A stretch of 64,000 nucleotides of DNA from Blastobasis lacticolella (GCA_905147135.1 LR990048.1:2650563-2714562), one strand, 5' to 3'; counted from the stretch's first letter, positions 45,628 through 57,964 are shown. Program-made: numbers and translations. Notes: generated by a model from the letters alone, not told the origin.

Positions 45628-45635
45628 CTTATAAA
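45628..45635 (-). promoter_or_regulatory. Candidate TATA box of the right NPYGGS gene
   Basis: TTTATAAG on the minus strand, about 30 bp upstream of the inferred 5' exon. No second core element is clear. Confidence 0.4.
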
Positions 45636-45955
45636 GCCACCGAATTTGACGTAGGGATTACAGAGTTCCCTAAAATTAAATTGTTATTTTTAATTCGTAT
45701 CATTTGCGTTAGTGACACGTAATTTATAGTCCACGTACGCATGTTGTTGTGGTTATTGTGTGGTGGAAATTACAAATTTCCTGATTCACGCCAATAATTA
45801 GTAAGTTGTGACTAATAATTACCAATAAACATTTCAATGTCAATATTGTTTCGTAAATTAATGTTTTTAATAAGTCAATGCACCTTCTAGCTATTGTCAC
45901 AAATATAAAATTGGGGAAAAAGGGAAAACGCAACACCAATATATTACTAATTGCC

Positions 45956-46212
45956 GACCTGAGTGGTTCAGTGGTCAACATGGCCGGTCTGCCACGCAAG
46001 AGGTCCCGGGTTCGATTCCCGGCCGGGCAGAAATTGAAATGATGAATTGTAATTTCTGTTACGGGTCTGGGTGTTCTATGTATAATGAGTATGTATTTAA
46101 AAGTATATAAGTAGTTTATCAGTTATCTAGCACCCATAACACAAGCTTTGCTTACTTTAGGGATAGATGGCGCTGTGTGAATTTGTCCACGATTATTTAT
46201 TTTATTTATTAA
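45956..46212 (+). mobile_element. SINE with tRNA-Gly(GCC)-like head, full copy
   Basis: Head GACCTGAGTGGTTCAGTGGT, box B GGTTCGATTCCCGGCC, body to TAGATGGCGCTGTGTGAATT, tail TTATTTATTTTATTTATT. Confidence 0.75.
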
Positions 46213-46257
46213 TCATGGCAAATGCGAATGTTTGTAAGGATGGATGTTCTGGCAAAT

Positions 46258-46545
46258 GTTTATCCGGTGGTAGGACTTTATCGAGCTTGAGGAGTCCGCC
46301 TGGGTGAGTACCACCGTCGTAGCTATTTCTGCCGCCAAGCAACAATGTTTTCAATATTGTGTTCCGTTTAAAGGATAAGCCAAATTGGCAGAGACTGGAT
46401 TGGATTGAATAGGCATGTGGCATTTAATCTTAGCCCTCACAGTGACAACGCATCTGCGGTTTTGCAATTTTGTTGCCACAACCTAAATGCAGATAATATG
46501 GGCGACAGTTACCGCTTACTATTAGGTGGACTCTCTGCTCGTTTG
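46258..46545 (+). repeat. Interspersed repeat, AGGTGGTAGGACT family, long copy
   Basis: GGTGGTAGGACTTTATCGAG through AGGTGGACTCTCTGCTCGTT. Longest copy in the window. Confidence 0.6.
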
Positions 46546-48559
46546 TCACTGTCACTGTGTAGTTAAGAAAAACCTAGGTATACAATTTCTGTTTATGAAA
46601 TTCTGCAGTGTTGTAACAGAATACAACCATAGGTACACAATAATTCATAACGAAATCCAAATGCGACAAAACCAAATTTTTCGCGGAGTACCTAAGTTAC
46701 TCAATATTGGGAAGTCTGGCCGCTTAAGCCCGTCGTCAGCGCCAACCGGTTACGAGGATAAGGTGCTTTCGTGACAATCTATGCGGTTTTCAGCTTAAGA
46801 TTTTCGAGAAGAAATTATTGTCAGAGGGGCGTATGGATGCACAAAGTGCGGTAGGTGTAGGAGAGGTCTATGTTCAGCAACGGACATCTCGCGGTTCAGA
46901 TGATGATGATAATGATGAAACAATGACTTAGGTCATCATTGTTAAGCTTCGCTTGTATCCACTTCACGCACCCACTCTCATTATAAAAGTACCTATGAAG
47001 TACGGTTGACCGTTGGCGCGTTGTATTTGTATTGTATCCCGTCCTAATTGTTAAAAAAAGGAACAGGGAACAACTAATTCGTATCTTATTCGGGCGACCA
47101 GGAGTTGTAATTCATTGTTGGAATCGGGCGTTGATCTTGATGTTTTTAATACAAGCGTTCACGCAGCGCGTAAATTGCTAAGTAGCGTATTCTTTGAGCA
47201 GTAAGTATTGGGTGGGTATTTTGTTCTGTCATTTGATTGCTAATTTGTTATTTAAGTGCTAAATATTTTATACTTTTTTTTTATCGTGTCATTTGATATT
47301 TCGTGTGCCTACAGAATTTGCCTCGGCTATTTGCCTACGCTAAGTTTATAAACTATTCTAGATCTATTAGTGAAGGTCTATTATTAGCTAACAGTTTTTT
47401 ACCATTAAATACTGATTTGTTTGATAAGCTGATGATCTTCCAAATAAATAAATATATCTGTTACGCGAGTTCTAGGTGTAGAATGTAGATGTTGGTAGGT
47501 ACTAAAACCCGGATTACTGGGGAAGCGTTGCTTAAAAGCGCGCGCTGGCCAGATAGATCACAGATTGGATACTAATACGCGAGATATATGGGCCGACATA
47601 AAGCCTCTCAGTGTGACTTTCTAGCCATTTCCTGCAGCCCACTTGTGACTCAGTATTTCGGGTGCCGTTTTAGGGTTATGTACGCATGTAGGTATGGTGA
47701 AAATGGAACCATAGATTACTGAGTCTTCACTTTGGGTCTCTCTGCCTGTGTCTGTCTGTCGTCCATCTGTAGAAGCGAATGTTGAACATCGGATATTGGA
47801 TCTTGGAAGAAGCCGGGATTGACCGCTAGGATGAAAATGAGGTATCTATAGATTTTTGATTGTGTAAATTCTTGTAATTTGCATAGAATATGTGTTGCGA
47901 TGCTGGTTTTCTGGTGGAATAAGTAAATATTGGAGGCCCACATGAAAGCGCTGTCGTGTGACGGGCGGTATTGAGGTTTCCCATTGGTCGGGCGACGCCC
48001 GTAGTACGACCATGGCCGCACACCGTTGTCAATTAGGACAGCGCCAAAAACGTGCTCTTTTCGGGATCTATGATTTTTATTGTGTATGACAAAACTAGAT
48101 AGGTATTAATACAAAATTCAAGCACAAAGGCATTTAACGAACGAATCACACGTTGCTTCTCCGTCACCAAAATATTCATGTCTACCTAAGAATGCAACGA
48201 ATCCCACCCCACACTACCTGACTTGCACTTGCACGGCCATCCTTTTTATCTTTTTGCCAGCGGTCGGCGTGGCGAATTGACAGCGGCACTTCTGCGCTCG
48301 TATATCACTCGGTGTGGCGTTAACGCGGAGGCTCTCTCGAATACTTTCGCAGTTTACGCCTTTAGGACTCCAAACGTGCCGCGTCTACGCCGCTGATCAA
48401 ATTGGTCAGTCGGGGACGCAGCGCGTGCCGTCAGGTGATGACATTTGCCTACGTGGAGCGCCGAGAACAAAGCGCCTCAGGAATTCCAGTATTCCTATTC
48501 CAGGCGAGCACGCCGGCCGCCGCAAATTCAAGGCATGCAATTCAGTTTAATATAATAAT
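46546..48559. other. Unassigned intergenic sequence
   Basis: Small LINE tail at 46838-46920. Short ORFs at 47716-48032 and 48314-48550 have no recognisable domains and are probably degraded repeats. Confidence 0.45.
46838..46920 (+). mobile_element. Short LINE 3' end with GAT-rich tail
   Basis: CAGCAACGGACATCTCGCGG followed by (GATGAT)-rich sequence, the pattern of an RTE-type 3' end. Little else is readable. Confidence 0.4.
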
Positions 48560-49070
48560 ATGTGATAGAACGCGAGCTTAGTTTGACCAGGGTTCTGTGC
48601 TGAGCCCTTACTTGTTCTGCATTGTGCTCGATGCTCTCTCAGCGGAAATTCAGGACATGCCTCCTTGGCTTATGAAGTACGCTGACGTTATTGTACTGGT
48701 GAGCAAGCTTAGGCAGGAACTTGAGACCAGAGTAAACACGTGGAAGGATGTGTGTGATGAGTTACGCGTCTCGGTCGAGTACGTAACGAGTACATCGCAG
48801 CGCATACGTAGCGAGTACGCAGATAAGATCGAGGAGGCTCGTCTGCGCTGGTTTGGTCACGTGTTGCGTAAGCCTCAGGTATCAGGAAAGAGGCCCCGTG
48901 GGCGACCTAAGAAGCGATGGATTGATATCCCTGAGTCGAATGCGTGAGCCAACGGCTTACGACGAGAGGAAGCCGAAGACCGGGCAAAGTGGAGAGAATT
49001 GAGTAGGAAAGCGGACCCTGGCGGAGGCCGGGGTAAGCGCTAGGACGATGATGATGATGATGATGATGTA
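48560..49070 (+). mobile_element. LINE fragment with internal deletion and (GAT)n tail
   Basis: The frame 48597-48947 joins an RT segment (VLSPYLFCIVLDALSAEIQD, MKYADVIVLVS) directly to a 3' segment (RLRWFGHVLRKP, RGRPKKRWID). The YADD box is mutated to YADV. It ends in a GATGATGATGATGATG tail. The sequence between the two parts is shorter than expected, which indicates a deletion. Confidence 0.65.
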
Positions 49071-49236
49071 ATAAGCGCAGCATGTGTTAACGATGAATCG
49101 TTTACATACACCGCACTTCAATTACTTAGTATTTATTCATCAAAGCTTCGACCCAATACATTACACTTCGACCATAATGCCATCAACACATGCGAAGCAA
49201 TGAACGTAACACCGCACCGCATCGCCGATAAATACC

Positions 49237-49785
49237 TAGGGTGGCCAACTGTCCTGCATTTTACTGGACGTCCAGTATTTGAGATATCACGTTAGCCGTG
49301 TCCTGTATCTAGTAGTCATAGTATAAAATGAAGTCGCTTCCAGCCACGGCGGCGCCGTCTGTCCCTATGTATCTATGTACACTATGGTCTTTTGAACTAC
49401 GCAACGGATTTTAATGCGGTTTTCAACAACAGATAGAGTGGTGGGCAAAGTAGGTGTAAGCGAACGAAGTCCCGCCGGGTTCGCTAGTATTAGTGTAAGT
49501 AGTAGGTAGTAATTTTCTCAAAAAAAAAGGAGAAAAGGACAATAATGGCGCCGTATATTTGAATTGACTCCTTGATCGACTTATACTGATTGTGGATACA
49601 ACATTCGTTCGCTGCCCGCCGCAGCAAATCAATAACAGCGATTGTTATTGTTGATAAAAATCAATCATTTTTTTAAAGTTAATAATCAAATTTCAAGATT
49701 AACTCGTCTTGTCCTCTATTTTTTTTTCTAATCTTGTAATTTAGATCACATGTCCGGTTAAATAAGCACACAGGTGGTCACCCTA
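49237..49785. mobile_element. TIR element TAGGGTGGCCA with nested Helitron end
   Basis: TAGGGTGGCCAACTGT at the left and ACAGGTGGTCACCCTA at the right pair at most positions. The interior is split by a Helitron-like fragment (about 49320-49487). Confidence 0.55.
49320..49487 (+). mobile_element. Short Helitron-like fragment
   Basis: AAATGAAGTCGCTTCCAGCC near the start, AACGGATTTTAATGCGGTTT in the middle, and a 3' end CGGGTTCGCTAG followed by host T. Confidence 0.5.
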
Positions 49786-50167
49786 CCATAAAGCTCATTA
49801 AGATCGCGGTCGCAAACATTAACCAATCAGATCGCGCGAATCCGTAGCGAATAGCCCAAGTATAGCCTGTGCAACGGTTGCATTGAGTCGATTAGAATTT
49901 GTGCTGGATCTAATTAGTTTATCCTGACAGTTAAGGATATCTACACTAGTTTGGTCTATGAGCGGTCCCTTCCATGGAGTACCAGGGAGACAGATAACAG
50001 GAATGGCAGGAAATTGTGAGGCGAGTAACAGCTGTGACCTGAAAAGTGTCTTTCGTGAGACTGGTAAAAATCCAACAACTGCATTATTATTGAGGAATAA
50101 TAAAAAAAGGGTATGAACGAGCTGTCCAGCATAACGTGTTCAAAATCGCTCGGGGAAAGGTACGACC

Positions 50168-50222
50168 ATGTCCCTTCATAACTTTGCAGTGGTGTTGTGC
50201 GTTTTCACTGCAGGAGTAACAT
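50168..50222 (+). CDS. Orphan signal-peptide exon
   Basis: ATG at 50168 opens MSLHNFAVVLCVFTAGVT and stops in phase 1 at a GTAAGT donor (50223). This is the same phase as the leader exon of the NPYGGS gene, but the sequence differs. A CR1-like LINE begins about 60 bp downstream and no continuing exon is recognisable before 55 kb. It may be the first exon of another secreted-protein gene whose remainder was displaced by transposons, or a chance ORF. Confidence 0.4.
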
Positions 50223-50280
50223 GTAAGTATTTTTAATCTGTGATATTTAAAAAAAAATAACTAAGATAACAGTTACCGGA

Positions 50281-52112
50281 TGTGGCCCAATGGAATATCT
50301 CCAAAGCTATAGAGGGGAACTTTTGTCGGACTTCTTTTTCACCTTTGCGCAAGCCGGATGACCTATTGGCCCACACGGCAAAGGAGAAAGCCGATCTCTT
50401 GGGTAATCTCTTTGCCAAAAACTCAAATCTGGATGATGGGGAAGCTGCACCGCCTACCATCTCGCGGTGTGAGGGCAGCATGCCCAAAGTTCGTTTCACC
50501 CAAAAAATTACAAGACGTGTGCTTCTCTCCCTAGACATCCGGAAGTCCAGTGGGCCTGACGGCATTCCGGCTATTGTTCTTAAAAAATGTGCTCCCTAGT
50601 TGGCTCCCGTGCTAATGCGCTTATTCGAGCTTTCCTACACCTCTGGAACGGTGCCGTCTTCGTGGAAGCTAGCTCTTGTGCATCCGATATCCAAGAAGGG
50701 TGATAATTCAGACCCATCAAATTACAGGCCTATAGCACCTTGCTCTCTAAGGTGATGGAGCGGGTTATCAATATCCAGCTCCTCGGATACCTAGAGGACC
50801 ACCAGCTGATCAGTGACCATCAATATGGCTTTCGCCATGGTCGCTCAGCTGGTGACCTTCTGGTGTACTTAACGCACCGGTGGGCTGAGGCTGTCGAGAG
50901 CAAGGGGGAGGCTCTGGCTGTCAGTCTTGACATAGCCAAAGCATTTGATCGGGTCTGGCACAGGGCACTTCTATCAAAACTCCCGAAGTACGGTATCCCC
51001 GAGGGGCTCTGCAATTGGGTATCCAGCTTCCTGTCTGGACGGAGCATCCAAGTCGTTGTCGATGGATGCTGCTCCGATACCAAGACTATAAATGCTGGAG
51101 AACCTCAAGGTTTAGTGCTATCTCCCACGCTGTTTCTTTTGCATATCAATGATATGCTGAATATCCCCAGTATTCATTGTTATGCGAATGACAGTACTGG
51201 AGATGTTAGTTAAACTGGCCGAGCGAATGTCCCTCGTTCCGAGGTGTCGGAGAGCCGAATCAGACTTGTGTCGAATATCGAACATTCCTTGGAGCAAGTT
51301 GCTGAGTGGGGCAGACTAAACCTGGTCCAATTCATCCCCTCGAAGACACAGTTCTGCGCATTTTCCGCCAAAAAGATCCCTTTGACATAGTGCCGCAGTT
51401 TCAAGGAACACCCCTTTCCATCTCAAACAGTATTGGGATCCTCGGTGTCGACATATCGGATAGCGTGCGATTCCGGAGTCACCTGGAAGGCAAGGCCAAA
51501 CTGGCTTCGAAAAAGATTGGTGTGCTTAACCGGTCCAACCGATACTTCACCCCAGGGCAGCGCCTGCTGCTGTACAAGGCACAAGTGCGGCCACATATGG
51601 AGTATTGTTCCCATCTTTGGGCCGGCGAAACTGCCGACCTGCTTAATCCTCTGGACTCCGTACAGAGACGCGCCGTACGAATTGTCGATGATCCCATACA
51701 AACAAGCAAGTTGGAACCACTGGCAAACTGAAGGGACTTTGGCTCCCTGTGTGTGTTGGGGAATGGGGAGGGTTCCGAGGAACTTTTCGATCTGGTGCCT
51801 ACAGCACAATTCCGCCATCGCACCACTTGCCGTGGGCTTTGTACTCGTCCTCACTACGTAGACCCTCTGTTGACCACGACGCGAAGGTTCGATAGAACGT
51901 TTCTCGCTCGTACGATTCGGATGTGGAATGAGCCACAGTGTTTCCTTTGGACTATGACATGGGATAGTTTAAGAGGTATATTAGAGGTATCTTTAGAGGC
52001 GGGCAACGCATTGGTGACTCCTCTGGTGTTGCTGATGTCCATAGGCGGCGGGGACCACTTTCCATCAGGTGGCCCGCTTGCCTGTTTGTATGCCGTATAA
52101 CATAAAAAAAAA
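50281..52112 (+). mobile_element. CR1/Jockey-like LINE, RT to 3' end, defective
   Basis: Carries linker (ISRCEGSMPKVRFTQK), the RT fingers/palm (SSGPDGIPAIVL, YGFRHGRSAGDLLVYL, SLDIAKAFDRVWH), the active-site box and the C-terminal region (GQRLLLYKAQVRPHMEYCSH). The catalytic YADD reads YAND, a stop follows at 51211, and more frameshifts occur at about 50600, 50730, 51340 and 51730. The 3' end carries the family signature TGACCACTTTCCATCAGG-like sequence and a short A run. It is 5'-truncated in the linker before the RT. Confidence 0.8.
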
Positions 52113-53142
52113 TTCAAGAAAACTTAAGTCTAAAATCTATCTTGAAATCATGGTTTAAGTTGTAATGAAGATAATATTGTCACATAAGCCTCATTGGTTT
52201 TATTTGTTTCAAACTAAACTCGCGTTCTTTACACATATTATTATATTAGACGGGACTTGGACGCGACGTACCTTTATGATTTGTTTTCCCGACGTTTTCA
52301 TTGGTTTTGTTTTATTGTTCTAAGCGTGTAAATTTATACATAACACTTTACAAGAAAAATTGGTGTTATTATTTTAGTAACATTTAATTAATTTCATATA
52401 GCACTTTTAAACACATTAACTTCGTTAATTGAATTTGAAATTGTACTATATTTATTTATATTAGTCATGGGAATTCTTTTAATCAATATGTAAAAGGAAA
52501 ACAGTGGGCGATAACTATGCGGTACCTAAAATAAACGCTTAATACTTAGTTTGGGAAAACCCAACCACTATACCGGGTTACAGGAAAAGTCGTGCTAGAT
52601 CCGTTAAGGGCGTGGAGTACCCATCATTTCTGACTTATTTCACTATGAAACACCCTACCCTAAACTTAACCCTTTTCGAGATATTCGACTTTTAATTTTG
52701 TTAATTAAAATTGCCGATTTTTAGGCTACTAAATTTAATTTTGTTTATTTTGTGTGTCTTATTATTACTATCATTTTTACATGTGTAATAAGATGCTTTA
52801 GGACGTCAATAACTAAAATCGTACATAAATGAATTGAATAGGCCGTAGTAGACAACTCAAAGTTAAGAAAATAATAAAAAATTAGAAAGTTTATTTTTCT
52901 CTAAGGGATATCTAAAAAAAATATTATGGCAGTTGTTCGGCAGATGTGTTTTAAAATATCTACGTTTCATCAGCTATCTAACGTGGTATAACAATCTAGG
53001 GTTTTATTTAAATTCATTGAAAAAACTTATAGGTGACAGTGGAGAAGAAAAATAATACTTAGCCCTAAAAAGTAAAATAAAAGAATAGGTTAGCATGAAA
53101 TGTCATTTATTAAATCAGTTTTTCACATAACTTTTTCTTACT
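52113..53142. other. A/T-rich sequence, nothing coding
   Basis: Holds the rearranged repeat 52204-52283 discussed in the findings. The rest shows no gene or element boundary. Confidence 0.5.
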
Positions 53143-53544
53143 CTACAGTTCATGTTCAACATGGCCGCCTCTGTTTCTAATACATTGTCGCATCCTTCTA
53201 CGGAGACCAGTCTTCACTACTCCCGTGGTCAACGTTGTCCTCATTTGATTTGCTGCATCCACAATCCTTTCTTTTAATTCTTCCATAGACGAAACTAGAT
53301 TTGGCTCGCTGTAGACAAGACTTTTCATGCGCCCCCACACATGAAAATCCATGGGGGTTAGGTCCGGACTTCTTGCTGGCCATGGTAACGGCCCACCTCG
53401 TCCTATCCATTTCTTTGGATAATTTGTTTCCAGCCAGTCTCTGACACTTCTCCTCAATAGTTCATAGTTTGTGCTTCTCCTGAAATAGGCAGGGCAGCCA
53501 TCATGTTGGAACCACATATCCCTGATTAAGTTGAAAAAACACAA
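53143..53544 (-). pseudogene. IS630/Tc1/mariner-like transposase, C-terminal fragment
   Basis: The minus-strand frame carries WFQHDGCPAYF, WIGRGGPLPWPARSPDLTPM and DFHVWGRMKSLVY, the DDE_3 pattern with the second Asp in QHDG and the third catalytic acid region after SPDLTP. It ends normally. The N-terminal DNA-binding half is missing. The frame starts just after TTTCAACTTAATCAG, so an intron acceptor is conceivable. I found no TIRs. Confidence 0.7.
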
Positions 53545-54575
53545 TTAGTTCAATACCTTTATGAGTAGGTACTTATTTGGAGTTCCCGTAAGATAATAAT
53601 ATACTACATTTTACGCTATAGATTTTAATCGTTTCAGTCTTACATCGGACTTCGAAGCTATTAATTTTTTGAAACAATGGAATCTCTCGTAATTGCTGAA
53701 GTTTTTGGTGCTATAAACTGCCAAGGTGAGAACATGTTTCATGATATTGTTGTATGAATGTTCGCAGACAAGTAGGTACTAATTCCCTTTGAAGCTAAGT
53801 TCACGACCACGTCCAGTGAGTGACTGATATATAGGGAACGATCTGGAACGATCCCGACTATACCGAACACATTATCAATGATGGGAATTCCGCAATACAT
53901 AAAAACATCAACGCTTTGAAAGTGATAAAACTCAGTCCCGAACTAAGAATAGGTAAACATAAAACTTTTAAAATAACAATAAACATAATAACGTATAATC
54001 ATAATATTCCTTAGTGATTCCTTATTAAAAAAGGGATAAAAATTGAGGTCATCCGTATATCGCATTAATTAGGGAAAACCAGGCTTCAATCAAGAGAGAC
54101 AAATAACTTACATGGACATTTGATACTTGTGTAGAAGAAGGTGCAAAAAAGCTACAATTTAAAAATAAAAAGCACTCTTATATTGAATCTGAAAACTCTT
54201 ATTTGAAGTCTTTAGCTGACATGCAGTTTTGTTTGTAAAAAAACGAATTAAAATTAATGATTTTTTTACATTCGATATTCTAAGTTTCGACTTTAAAAGC
54301 TCGATGGCATATCGATTTCAAATTTGAACTAAAGTAACTGTTTAGTAGTTGATTAGACATGATTGTAAAAAAAAAAATTAAAACGAGACCGTTAGATTGC
54401 CGTTAGATGTATAAAAATGTACACATTTTGCGCTTTCTTCTCAAAAAAGGTACTAAAAGTAAGTATCCGTTCACGAAATGCCTTTCAAAGTAACTACCGT
54501 TACCAAATTCAATACTTAAGATTTCTGTTCAAGCAGCGCCATCTAGTGGGGCACGCCAAAATTACTCACTTACTT
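53545..54575. other. A/T-rich flank between two transposons
   Basis: No exon recognised. CAGCGCCATCTAGTGGGG occurs just left of the piggyBac element, a motif common in the SINE and TIR families here. Confidence 0.45.
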
Positions 54576-55268
54576 TTAAACCCTATACTTGGCAGTGTGA
54601 ACTCAAATGCACATTCCGTTCTGAATTTATTTCTTGCAAATCTAACAGACGACTCGTTTAAATTTTAATGCAAAATCACTTTTCGAACGTTTCTGAACGC
54701 AAGGGAAAAAAGCTATTGCTATCTCACTTACGCTCTGTCAGTGGTAACCAGAATGGCGAACCGTCCGTCAGCGTTCGCGCAGCTTAAGGTTAGTATCCTA
54801 TTTTAAATAGATTTAAAATAGGGTTTTTAGCTAAAACTGTTTTAATCTATATTTCTACTTACCTATACTTGTTTTTGGTGGTAATATTTTTCTACGATAT
54901 GCTTTGAGTGTCTCATTATTTACGAATTTTGTTTCGTGTGCATTTAAATTTACATCGCCTGCTCCTGTATAATTGACATGATTATTTTTATGTGTATTTA
55001 AATGCACACTGCCTGTTCCCCTGTGATTAACATGTTTTTTGTCATGTGCATTTAAATGCACACTGCTTGGTCTATGGATTTACATTATTTAAACATAATA
55101 TACAGCACGTGGGTCATATTTGTATTCACATATGTCCCATTTGGGAATATTTACGCACTAGTTTCCATCACAAATAATTACATCGTTAAAAGTACATAAC
55201 CCATAATACCGCAACGCAAATAACATCACCCAAACCCGCTTCCCCTAGCTTGCATGCTTTGGTTTCAG

Positions 55269-57259
55269 ATGACTAGAGGTCGAAAAATCCTTGCTTTGGT
55301 GCCTAAAATCGGAGTTAAATCTGATGAAGAATCCTGTGAGTCCTCAGAAGACGAAATTAAATTGTTCAGGGCTCGTGCCTATGAATCCAATGATAGTTCC
55401 CCTCCTCCATCACTGCCATCTTCTGTTGAAAATTTAAACATCTCCATTAGTGATGATGACTGTGAATACCGAGAAATTTTTACAATTGCTACTCTCCATG
55501 AAGAACCAAGATCACAACATATCTCTGTGGATTCTACCCCAGACTCACCTTCTACTCTTCAAAATGATCCTGACATAATACCGCCATCACCACAAGTTTA
55601 TATTCCACCGACACCGTCTATAGACTCAAATTGCAGCCCCGCATCTGTCGCACCAACTGCTCTACGGCGTCGTGTAGGTCGCTCTAACAAAACCCGCGTG
55701 ATCGTAAAAAAAACTATTCTGAAAGCGACCAAACTGTGCCCTAAATGGACAAGACAGAAGTTTTTAGGAAGAGCAGAGATAGAAGACACGTTATTTGAAT
55801 CAGCCGATCTTGAAAAGTCGCCACTTTATTATTTTAAATTATTTTTCTCAGATGATATTTTAAGAGTTAATAGTACATCATACTAACCTTTATTCAGTGA
55901 AAGGGCTTTCAGAAAAAGGGCTCTTCAATTATTGTGACCACAGACGAAATAAAAGATTTTCTAGCGATCAATATCTTGATGGGTGTCGTGGATATGCCGG
56001 CGTATACTGACTACTGGTCAAGTGACTTTAAATACAGTAAAATTTCTGATGTGAAACGTTTTCAGACTATTCGACGCTACATACATTTTAATGACAACAT
56101 GAAAGACGACGGCGACAGATACTTTAAAATAAGGCCCTTAGTGGAAAAAGTTCGTCATAACTGCGCGTCAAATATTCCAGAAGGGAAACGTTTCAGCATC
56201 GACGAGATGATGGTGCCCTACAAAGGCACTAGAGCCGGTAGTCGAAAACAATATGTACGCAATAAACCTAAGAAATGGGGTTTCAAGATTTTCGTTCGTG
56301 CTTCACCATCTGGCCTTGTCCATGACTTCATAATATATGGAGGAGATTACACTTTCCGACTCCATACTTCGACTGAAAAAGAAAAAGGCATGGGTCTTGG
56401 AGCCAAGGTTGTAATAGCCTTGGTCAAATTCATAAAACATAAATCATGCTCCATGCTATATTTCGACAACTTTTTTACGTCGATTGAATTAATACATTAT
56501 TTACGAAATGAATATGGAATATTCGCCTTAGGAACAGTCAGAGCAAATCGGCTTCGAGGGGCAGAAAAGAAATTACCATCTGATAAAGAATTGAAGAAAA
56601 AGGGGAGGGGGGCATTTGCACAAGTAGTGTCAAATGAACACAACATCGCTGTTGTGAAGTGGTTTGACAATAAGTGCGTCTTGGCTGCAAGTACTTACGT
56701 TGACGCTCACCCAGTACAGAACATTATGCGCTACAAGAAAGAAGAAAAAAAGAAGGGGCCAGTCGCATGTCCAAATATAATAAAGCACTACAATGTAAAT
56801 ATGGGTGGTGTCGATTTGGCTGACATGTTGGTTGCTTTGTACCGTACTGATTTGAAAGGACATCGTTGGTATTTACCATTGTTTTCTCAGATCTTGGATA
56901 TCTGTGTGAATAATGCCTGGTTGATATACCGTCGTGAAAACAGTGGTAACAGTGGTAAACCAAAGCTGATGCCTCTCAAAAAGTTCCGCGTCGCGCTGTT
57001 TAGACTTCTACGTTGTTTGCATAGAAATGTTCAGCCTCCAACTCTGACCAACCATTCAAAGAAGTTCAAAAAGCCAGCCGTGGAAAGGCCTGACGACGCG
57101 AGTCGTTACGACATGGTCGGACATCTGCCTACTTTCACGTCGAAAGGCAGATGTAAAAATTGTATCAAAAACCAAACAAAGTTTTTTTGTTACAAATGCA
57201 ACGCAAGACTTTGTATAATTGAAGACAGAAATTGTTTCATGAAATTCCATCTCAAATAG
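55269..57259 (+). pseudogene. piggyBac-like transposase with two frameshifts
   Basis: The N-terminal part (55269-55886) starts MTRGRKILALVPK and has the usual acidic/serine region. A short middle bit (about 55876-55925, HTNLYSVKGLSEKG) is in a second frame. The C-terminal part (55934-57259, 441 codons) is in a third. The catalytic aspartates are all present: FSIDEMM (Asp90 of the 441), MLYFDNF (Asp178) and MGGVDLAD (Asp294). A C-terminal cysteine-rich ring-like domain (CKNC...CYKC...C) follows. Two single-base shifts within 50 bp are the only obvious lesions. An ATG directly after TTTCAG suggests that a 5' intron is also possible. Confidence 0.85.
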
Positions 57260-57329
57260 TTTACTAAAACTGTTAATTTGTTTATGATTATTAGACGTTA
57301 GACTTATTACTTATTACTTTTATAATCTT

Positions 57330-57560
57330 TTAAATAGTATTGTGTTTCTGCCGGTGAGTAAGGTCTCCAGTGCCCCATGGGGTGGGGATTTAGGGAACCG
57401 TGGCTTTGGCAGTGGAGGGGCATTTGCGTTTTGCTGCCAGAGCAACGTGTTATAGAGGTGGGCAACGCATTTGCGATACTCTTGGTGTTGCTAATGTCTA
57501 TAGGCAGTGGTGACCACTTTCCACCAGGTGGCCTGCTTGCCTACCGTGTGACATAAAAAA
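57330..57560 (+). mobile_element. LINE 3' fragment, same family as 16757-17092
   Basis: AAATAGTATTGTGTTTCTGC through GTGACCACTTTCCACCAGGT to a short A run. Located just downstream of the transposase frame, inside the piggyBac element, so it inserted after the piggyBac arrived. Confidence 0.7.
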
Positions 57561-57964
57561 CATTGCGACTGAATTTAGTAATTATAAGCTTAGATGGATA
57601 TTATAATGTAAACCATTGTAATTACTCATTAATGTTAAAGTTCCTAAAATATCTCATAAAAATAGATGTTAAGTGTATTGCTAATTTTGAGCATTTTATT
57701 TGAAAAACTTTGTTATTATTGTTTATATATAATATTTTGTATTTTTTGTTAATCTGGCAGTGTGCATTTGAAGACACAAGCTTTTCTATTGTTTTATTAT
57801 TGTGAACCTGGCGGTGTGAACTGTAAGACACATCATATATTCTGAAAACTGAAATTCATAATTTTTTTTATTTATTTTTCCTGGTGTCCTAATAGTCCTA
57901 TAAACATAAAAAAATAACTTAATCATATTTTTATTAACTTTGAATTCTCTGCCAAGTATAGGGT

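Larger units (their letters stand above)
54580..57964 (+). mobile_element. piggyBac-like DNA transposon
   Basis: Terminal inverted repeats ACCCTATACTTGGCAG (54580-54595) and its exact complement (57949-57964) bound a 3.4-kb element. A TTAA target sits at the left end (54576-54579). The right flank reads AGCT, so the second TTAA copy is lost or mutated. Subterminal GGCAGTGTG/GCATTTAAATGCACAC motifs recur at 54594, 54940-55065, 57757 and 57812. The interior encodes a piggyBac transposase. Confidence 0.85.

Noticed and set aside
45956..46030. tRNA-Gly gene
   Set aside because: tRNA-like head of a multi-copy SINE; five copies share the same noncoding body.
53143..53544. Host gene derived from a transposase
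   Set aside because: Only the C-terminal part is present, with no start, flanking exon or sign of conservation; treated as a fragment.
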